From NCBI GenBank assembly GCA_030813035.1, contig JAUSTV010000001.1: a DNA stretch of 64,000 nt. One strand, 5' to 3'. This document shows positions 59,795-64,000 of this stretch, piece by piece. A model generated the notes under the pieces. The model worked only from the letters and a program-made list of their open reading frames with translations. It was not told the origin of the DNA and did no database searches. The first letter of the stretch is position 1. Each line of letters opens with the position of its first letter. The translations under genes were made by a program, and so were the position numbers. The DNA comes from Bacillus_BA fengqiuensis (lineage in GTDB: Bacteria; Bacillota; Bacilli; Bacillales; Bacillaceae_H).

Positions 59795-60826
59795 TCATAT
59801 TTTTCGGTACTTTCTAAGCGCCAGGATGTTTAATATCATAAATAAAATGGAGAAGCCTGATAAAGCAAGAAGGTCGATTTGAATTTCATCCCAGCCATAG
59901 CCCCTGACCATAACATCTCTTAATGCATCTGCGGCATAGTACAATGGTGTAAAAGGTCCGATCCAGCTAAGCCAGTCAGAAATCGTATCCAAGTTAAACA
60001 AGCCTGAAAAGAAAAGCTGCGGTACAACGATAATCGGTATAAACTGAATCATTTGCAGCTCATTATTAGCAAAAGCTGAAAGTAAAATTCCAAGAGTAAG
60101 AGCGGTCAAAGAAAGGAGTAAGGTAATGAAAAGCACATATCCAAATGCTCCTTCCATCAGCATCCCTAGTACATAGATGGCATATGCTGCAATGATTGAA
60201 GCCTGAATCATCGTAAAAATTCCAAAGCCGAGTACATATCCAATCACGATTTCCCACTTCCTTAGCGGACTTGAAAGAAGCCGTTCCAGAGTGCCTGTTG
60301 TGCGTTCCCTTAAAAATGATACTCCAGCAATAAGAAACACAAAGAAGAAAACAAAAAATCCGAGAAGAACTGGGCCAAAATAATCAAACTGTCCCATTTC
60401 ACTGGAGCCGTGTAAATAATCAACTTCAAGTTCAAAGGAAGTTTCATTTCCTTGCAGGGGCTTTAGAGCAGTTTGTATCCATTTAACGGTAGCTCCATTA
60501 ATACTTGGATCACTTCCTTCAAGAAAGATGGAAGGAACTTTGTCTACAAATCGTACATAGCCATCAATTTTTTGATTCGATAGATCATCTTTCGCCTCCT
60601 TTTCCTTGTCATATTCAGTGACGGTTGCATCATCTAAATCCATTTTATCAAGTATAGATTCCGGAACATTGACTAGACCTACCTTGGGGCTATAATCATC
60701 GCCATTAAAAACTAGGTGAAGCATCGTTAAGACAAGAATTGGAGCAAATATTAGCAATCCTATCGTTCTCTTATCACGAACGATTTGCCGCAGTATACGA
60801 ATGATTAGAGCTTTAACTCGCATCAT
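59795..60826 (-). CDS. ABC-2 type transporter permease
   Basis: 343 residues. An N-terminal helix (TIGLLIFAPILVLTMLHLVF) and a large extracytoplasmic domain are followed by five helices in the C-terminal half. The motif SFLRERTTGTLERLLSSPLR before FVFFFVFLIAGV-type helices is typical of ABC2_membrane_3 (YhfE/NatB-like) permeases. The start overlaps the ATPase stop, giving translational coupling. It exports a drug or lipid-like compound; substrate unknown. Confidence 0.9.
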   Translation of the reverse strand: MMRVKALIIRILRQIVRDKRTIGLLIFAPILVLTMLHLVFNGDDYSPKVGLVNVPESILDKMDLDDATVTEYDKEKEAKDDLSNQKIDGYVRFVDKVPSIFLEGSDPSINGATVKWIQTALKPLQGNETSFELEVDYLHGSSEMGQFDYFGPVLLGFFVFFFVFLIAGVSFLRERTTGTLERLLSSPLRKWEIVIGYVLGFGIFTMIQASIIAAYAIYVLGMLMEGAFGYVLFITLLLSLTALTLGILLSAFANNELQMIQFIPIIVVPQLFFSGLFNLDTISDWLSWIGPFTPLYYAADALRDVMVRGYGWDEIQIDLLALSGFSILFMILNILALRKYRKI

Positions 60827-61560
60827 TAAGCACCTCCATAGACAAGAAATGCCTCTTCAATTGTCGCTGTATTTGTTTTATCTTTTAGTTCTTTAGGAGT
60901 CCCGATTGCAATAAGCCGGCCGTCTCGCATTAATCCTAATCGATCGCATTTTTCAGCTTCGTCCATGACATGGGTGGTAACAATAATCGTCGTGCCTTTT
61001 TTCTTTAGGTCATAAAATGCTTCCCAAATGCTTTTTCTCAAAACTGGATCAATCCCAACGGTTGGTTCATCAAGAATAAGAATGTCTGGCTCGTGCAGAA
61101 GGGATATAGCTAATGACAGCCTTCTTTTCATTCCGCCAGAGTAGTTGGAGACAAGCTTATTCATGTGATTCGTAAGCTGAACAACCTCCATTACTTCAGT
61201 CATTCTTTGTTGTTGCTTTTTTCCTTTTAAACCGTAAAGGGCTGCAAAGAATTGAAGGTTTTCTTTTGCGGATAATTCTCCGTATAGCGCATCAGACTGA
61301 GCCATATACCCAACTCGTTCGATTAACTTTAAGGATGGCATTTTTTCTTGAAAAAGAAAGTTTTCCCCTGATGTTGGCAAATCCAATCCAACGAGTTGTT
61401 TTACCAATGTCGTTTTACCGGCACCTGAAGGTCCAAGAAGTCCGAAGATCTCACCCTCATGAATATCTAGACTAATATCTTTTAAGACTTGCTGTTTTCC
61501 AAATGTTTTTGAGATTTGCTGAATCGAAACAATGTCCTTTGAATATTTCATTCTTTTCAC
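60826..61560 (-). CDS. ABC transporter ATP-binding protein
   Basis: 244 residues. Walker A GPSGAGKTTLVKQL, Q-loop YMAQSDALYGELSAKENLQF, signature NYSGGMKRRLSLAISLLHEP, Walker B ILILDEPTVGIDP and H-loop VTTHVMDEAEKCDRL, the last typical of DrrA-type drug exporters. AGAGGTG is placed before the start on the minus strand. It is the first gene of a three-gene unit: ATPase, permease, TetR repressor. Confidence 0.93.
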   Translation of the reverse strand: MKRMKYSKDIVSIQQISKTFGKQQVLKDISLDIHEGEIFGLLGPSGAGKTTLVKQLVGLDLPTSGENFLFQEKMPSLKLIERVGYMAQSDALYGELSAKENLQFFAALYGLKGKKQQQRMTEVMEVVQLTNHMNKLVSNYSGGMKRRLSLAISLLHEPDILILDEPTVGIDPVLRKSIWEAFYDLKKKGTTIIVTTHVMDEAEKCDRLGLMRDGRLIAIGTPKELKDKTNTATIEEAFLVYGGA

Positions 61561-61572
61561 CTCTTTTTTTAG

Positions 61573-61590
61573 AGTGAGTGATTACTCACT
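61573..61590 (-). promoter_or_regulatory. TetR-type operator 1
   Basis: AGTGAGTGATTACTCACT, palindromic at 8 of 9 pairs, just upstream of the ATPase gene. Confidence 0.7.
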
Positions 61591-61623
61591 TCAATCATAA
61601 ATCCTCCCAACCACCTTGTAAAG

Positions 61624-61637
61624 TGAGTAATTACTCA
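61624..61637 (-). promoter_or_regulatory. TetR-type operator 2
   Basis: TGAGTAATTACTCA, a perfect 14-base palindrome sharing its core with operator 1, about 47 bases further upstream. Pairing of similar palindromes before an exporter-TetR unit supports autoregulation. Confidence 0.7.
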
Positions 61638-61718
61638 TCTTATAATGTGCTTTTGCTGACAGGTTCCTTAGTCTTTTATTCTTTGCGGTTGAATGCAGGA
61701 TGGCGTGATATTCCATAA

Positions 61719-61838
61719 CAATCTTCCATATGGCAGAAAGATGAAGAGATAAAATTGGAACTAAAAAATCATTCCTTCTATTTTCCAAAAGAAAAAGGTG
61801 AGTACGTGATTGAGGTAGAGCTTCTCACGGATCGTTAA
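61719..61838 (+). pseudogene. Gene tail remnant
   Basis: A 39-codon open stretch without start: SSIWQKDEEIKLELKNHSFY, then FPKEKGEYVIEVELLTDR and a stop. It reads like the last strand of a beta-sandwich domain of a lost gene. Family unknown. Confidence 0.4.
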
Positions 61839-61984
61839 AGTATATCTTTCTTCTTCAACTACACGGGTAGGCCCGTATCACTATCAACTCCTTATATGTG
61901 TAAATTTCAGTCATTTACACCACTTCATAAAAGTTGGATAATATAATCAGAATATTAAAAATAATTATAAAGGGAGAGGGAAAT

Positions 61985-62107
61985 ATGTCCTGTGCTGATT
62001 TCGACGATATTAAAACAATTTGTATAGAATTGTGTGAAGAAACAGAAGAACGGGGTGTTGATACACCTTCTGATGAATTAATGATCTTGTTCTACGATAT
62101 TGCTTAA
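61985..62107 (+). CDS. Small acidic Cys-containing protein, 40 aa
   Basis: ATG 61985 with AAAGGGAGAGGGAAAT before it, a very strong binding site. The peptide begins MSCADFDDIKTICIELCEET, ends DELMILFYDIA and has three Cys in the first half (positions 3, 12, 17). It is acidic and apparently soluble. Not recognised; a regulator or metal-binding peptide is possible. No terminator with a clean stem follows. Confidence 0.55.
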   Translation: MSCADFDDIKTICIELCEETEERGVDTPSDELMILFYDIA

Positions 62108-62246
62108 GTAAGTATCAAGTTTTTCTTCATACCTGTTCATGAAAATACGCTTCTATAAACACAAAAAATTCTCGGATTTATTTTAAAGGCTCTTTTCTAA
62201 AAGATTGTTGTTTTTAGATAGTTTTTTTAAAAGATAAGCGTTTAAG

Positions 62247-62374
62247 GTTGGTTGGAGCGGAAGGTGCGAGACTCCTGCGGGAGCAGCGGGACAGGTGAGA
62301 CCCCACAGGCTGTAAGCCGAGGAGGCTCACCGCACGCCCCGCGGAAAGCGAGTAACCTGGAGCGGAAATCAACC
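62247..62374. repeat. Dispersed Bacillus-type GC-rich repeat
   Basis: The block starts near GGTTGGAGCGGAAGGTGCGA, goes on with GACTCCTGCGGGAGCAGCGG, and ends GGAGCGGAAATCAACC. I remember nearly identical stretches scattered through many Bacillaceae genomes. The G+C content is far above the flanks, with internal complementarity (CCTGCGGGAGCAG, GCCCCGCGG). The 75-codon frame across it is not a real gene. Function unknown; mobile or structured-RNA origin are both possible. Confidence 0.7.
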
Positions 62375-62742
62375 ACTCCCTACTACTTGTTAAATAGCAA
62401 TAAAGTTTGCGAAAACAGCCATTTTAAAAGAGGTTTTTTTCAGATTTTCCGAACGAGAAAGCCCACTACGGTGCGATAGCACTCTCTTTAGGGGTGAATT
62501 GATAGAAACGTATTTCAAAGGGTTTAAATTTCGCTTGTATTCAACCCATGAACAGGGTACTCAAATGAACAAAACCATCAGTTGCTGGGGCAGTTCTTTT
62601 TTATGCTAAGAAAGCGGGTTTGTTTAATTAGTTCTCAGTGAAGCACTTATCGTGTCTCGATTATTGTTTGGATAATCCCCAATTCGCCATAAGCAGCATA
62701 TACTCTCTATTAGGCATAAACACTGTATAGGGAGGAATTGTT
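62375..62742. other. Gap with no gene recognised
   Basis: AT-rich sequence between the dispersed repeat and the next gene. It contains the promoter region of that gene. No repeat, RNA gene or ORF with a binding site was found. Confidence 0.35.
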
Positions 62743-63213
62743 TTGCAGAATGCTCAAAATAATCGGCTTAGTTTACCTTTTCCAACGCGCTGGGGACTTA
62801 GCACTGAGATTGCAGGAAGACCGATTGTAAGGGGAGTGCTTACGATCGACTCGGTCTCAGGTAACACAGTAATAGGTACTGCCAATTTTCGGGGCACACC
62901 CCTTCGGATTAATGGATACTGGGATGAAAATACGAAACAACTAAGGTTTGAAACACCTTATGCATCCTTTTCAGGTCAATTGCAAATTTTTGATGATGCG
63001 GCCATTAGAGTTCGTCATTTAAATTTAAGTGGACGGTTTGTGATGAAGTCCCCATCCTTGCAGGCAGGTGAGAGAGGAAGTTGGCTTGCTACAACTAATA
63101 CCGTACTTACTGGACCCCCAATAAACACCGGTGCCTTGCCCCCGGTTGGAGCTTTTTTAACATCCGATTTGCTTTGGAACACCCCAAGAAATTTTAACAA
63201 TAGGTTTAGGTGA
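62743..63213 (+). CDS. Hypothetical protein, 156 aa
   Basis: TTG start at 62743 with GGGAGG seven bases upstream. The product is beta-rich: LSTEIAGRPIVRGVLTIDSV, GTANFRGTPLRINGYWDENT and RFETPYASFSGQLQIFDDAA, with a low-complexity Pro/Gly tail and an end NTPRNFNNRFR. No signal peptide or membrane helix. The repeated strand pattern suggests a small beta-barrel. I do not recognise the family. A terminator follows at 63225. Confidence 0.7.
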   Translation: MQNAQNNRLSLPFPTRWGLSTEIAGRPIVRGVLTIDSVSGNTVIGTANFRGTPLRINGYWDENTKQLRFETPYASFSGQLQIFDDAAIRVRHLNLSGRFVMKSPSLQAGERGSWLATTNTVLTGPPINTGALPPVGAFLTSDLLWNTPRNFNNRFR

Positions 63214-63224
63214 ATCCCCCAATA

Positions 63225-63268
63225 AAAGGTATTTGCATTTTAGATATGACTAATATGCAAATACCTTT
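63225..63268 (+). terminator. Terminator after the 156-aa gene
   Basis: AAAGGTATTTGCAT (63225-63238) pairs perfectly with ATGCAAATACCTTT (63255-63268), followed by an A/T-rich tail. Confidence 0.8.
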
Positions 63269-63411
63269 ATTTATCATTTTAGGCGAGAAGACCTCCATCT
63301 TCAAACCGGGGCAATGCGTTAGCGAGCTTAGGTTAAGTGGGGGATGAATCGCCTTGCTCTTTCAAACTTGCATTCTGAAAATTTCCATAATATAATAAAA
63401 TTAACATATTA

Positions 63412-63423
63412 GAACGTACGTTC
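63412..63423. promoter_or_regulatory. Perfect 12-base palindrome before the TnpB-related gene
   Basis: GAACGTACGTTC, 22 bases upstream of the ATG. It could be an operator or belong to the end of a mobile element. Confidence 0.4.
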
Positions 63424-63445
63424 CATTAAGTGCGAGGTGAGAAGA

Positions 63446-64000
63446 ATGAAAAAAGCCTATTTCTCTAAACGAATTCAAAAGAAGCTTTTGAATGAAGAAT
63501 CAATCAAAGAAAACAGCGTTTCCATTGAATTTTTTAATAAAGCCAAAAGGTTCGCTTTTCATTCTCTCATTCGCAAAAAACGATGGAACTTGCCTGGTTT
63601 CGAACCAAGTTTGCATCTACAAACAAAACAAAAATATCAATTGGACGATTACTACACAAACAGCGCGGTTCGCGAAGCAAATGCGCTGTTTAAATCGAGA
63701 GAAAGTTTACATAAATTATACATAGAACAAGCTTCGGTCCAAATCAAAAGCATTAAAAAGAAAATAAAGAACGAGAAAACGAAATTAACAAAGCTAAGAA
63801 AAATCAAAACTTCGTTCACCAAAGGGAGCCCAACTTTTCCGAAAAATTCTCGTTTTTCTTTACAAAAAAGTGGAATCGTTTCTTGTATACATAAGAAACA
63901 ACCGAAAACAGACATTTGGTTCAATCCCTACTTATTTGAACATCAGTATGTGGACGTTCAAATCAAACGACTAAAAGCCAAGATTGGCCGTTTAGAACAT
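63446..64000 (+). CDS. TnpB-related protein (IS200/IS605 type), N-terminal part, cut by window edge
   Basis: 185 residues are visible, in frame to the last base. KAYFSKRIQKKLLNEESIKE at the start; NSAVREANALFKSRESLHKL, then SIKKKIKNEKTKLTKLRKIK and FEHQYVDVQIKRLKAKIGRL are, from memory, typical of the large TnpB-related proteins of Bacillus, in which the RuvC nuclease domain lies further downstream. The catalytic part is outside the window, so activity cannot be judged. GAGGTGAGAAG precedes the ATG. No tnpA or left-end hairpin is seen in the window. Confidence 0.7.
   Translation, partial: MKKAYFSKRIQKKLLNEESIKENSVSIEFFNKAKRFAFHSLIRKKRWNLPGFEPSLHLQTKQKYQLDDYYTNSAVREANALFKSRESLHKLYIEQASVQIKSIKKKIKNEKTKLTKLRKIKTSFTKGSPTFPKNSRFSLQKSGIVSCIHKKQPKTDIWFNPYLFEHQYVDVQIKRLKAKIGRLEH

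Noticed and set aside
62252..62479. 75-codon plus-strand ORF starting MERKVRDSCGSSG
   Set aside because: It is translated from the dispersed GC-rich repeat and has no convincing binding site; the protein is of the spurious type often annotated on this repeat.
1..64000. CRISPR arrays, tRNA or rRNA genes, replication origin
   Set aside because: No regularly spaced repeats, no tRNA-like cloverleaf ending in CCA and no rRNA sequence was recognised anywhere in the window.

Overview
The window looks like a chromosome segment of an AT-rich, Gram-positive, spore-former-type bacterium of the Bacillaceae. It carries a SinI/SinR pair, a Bacillus-type eps exopolysaccharide operon, strong GGAGG ribosome binding sites, frequent TTG/GTG starts and Bacillus-type repeats. 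I did not try to name a species.

Layout. (1) 1-3.1 kb: the end of nadE, a small gene, and an HxlR regulator divergent from an extradiol-dioxygenase-like gene plus doxX (probably quinone/catechol stress). (2) 3.2-4.0 kb: a sinI antirepressor (TTG start) and a small ORF, with palindromes of the SinR-box type (GTTCTTT...AAAGAAC). (3) 4.07-11.6 kb: a complete paeninodin-type lasso peptide cluster: cyclase, precursor, HPr-kinase-like peptide kinase, RRE protein B1, protease B2 (split by a frameshift at an A10 run), nucleotidyltransferase, ABC exporter and a DUF218 protein. (4) 11.6-43.6 kb: a large eps locus. A canonical promoter with a SinR palindrome filling its spacer precedes epsA/epsB. Then come a candidate EAR antitermination RNA, epsC, gtaB, a lipoprotein HlyD-like adaptor, many glycosyltransferases, epsG, acyltransferases, a pyruvyl transferase, a GH105-like hydrolase, an IS3-family element, a flippase, a TolC-like protein, galE and epsLMN. 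Bacillosamine-type sugar synthesis is expected from EpsC/N/M, with EpsL as priming transferase. (5) 44.2 kb: sinR. (6) 44.8-47.2 kb: a tailspike/pectate-lyase-like beta-helix gene flanked by near-identical terminator repeats. (7) 47.6-52.9 kb: a second, divergently transcribed RiPP-like locus: nucleotidyltransferase, ABC exporter, a Gly/Pro-rich 79-residue putative precursor, an HPr-kinase-like protein, a PqqD/RRE protein and an S26 peptidase. It has no lasso cyclase, no B2 protease and no radical SAM enzyme. (8) 53-64 kb: ordinary accessory genes (cidA/lrgB pair, a MocR regulator, an LLM oxidoreductase, a PhnA/YjdM zinc-ribbon protein, a TetR-ABC exporter), dispersed repeats, gene remnants, and the start of a TnpB-related gene running off the window.

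The idea linking the parts: SinR-box palindromes lie in front of sinI, the lasso cluster, the eps operon and both arms of the second RiPP locus, and sinI and sinR bracket the lasso and eps genes. This suggests that one biofilm switch controls matrix production and two modified peptides. The second locus, an RRE-guided kinase plus nucleotidyltransferase system without a cyclase, is the best candidate for an undescribed system. All functions are read from sequence patterns and memory of protein families; no database search was run.
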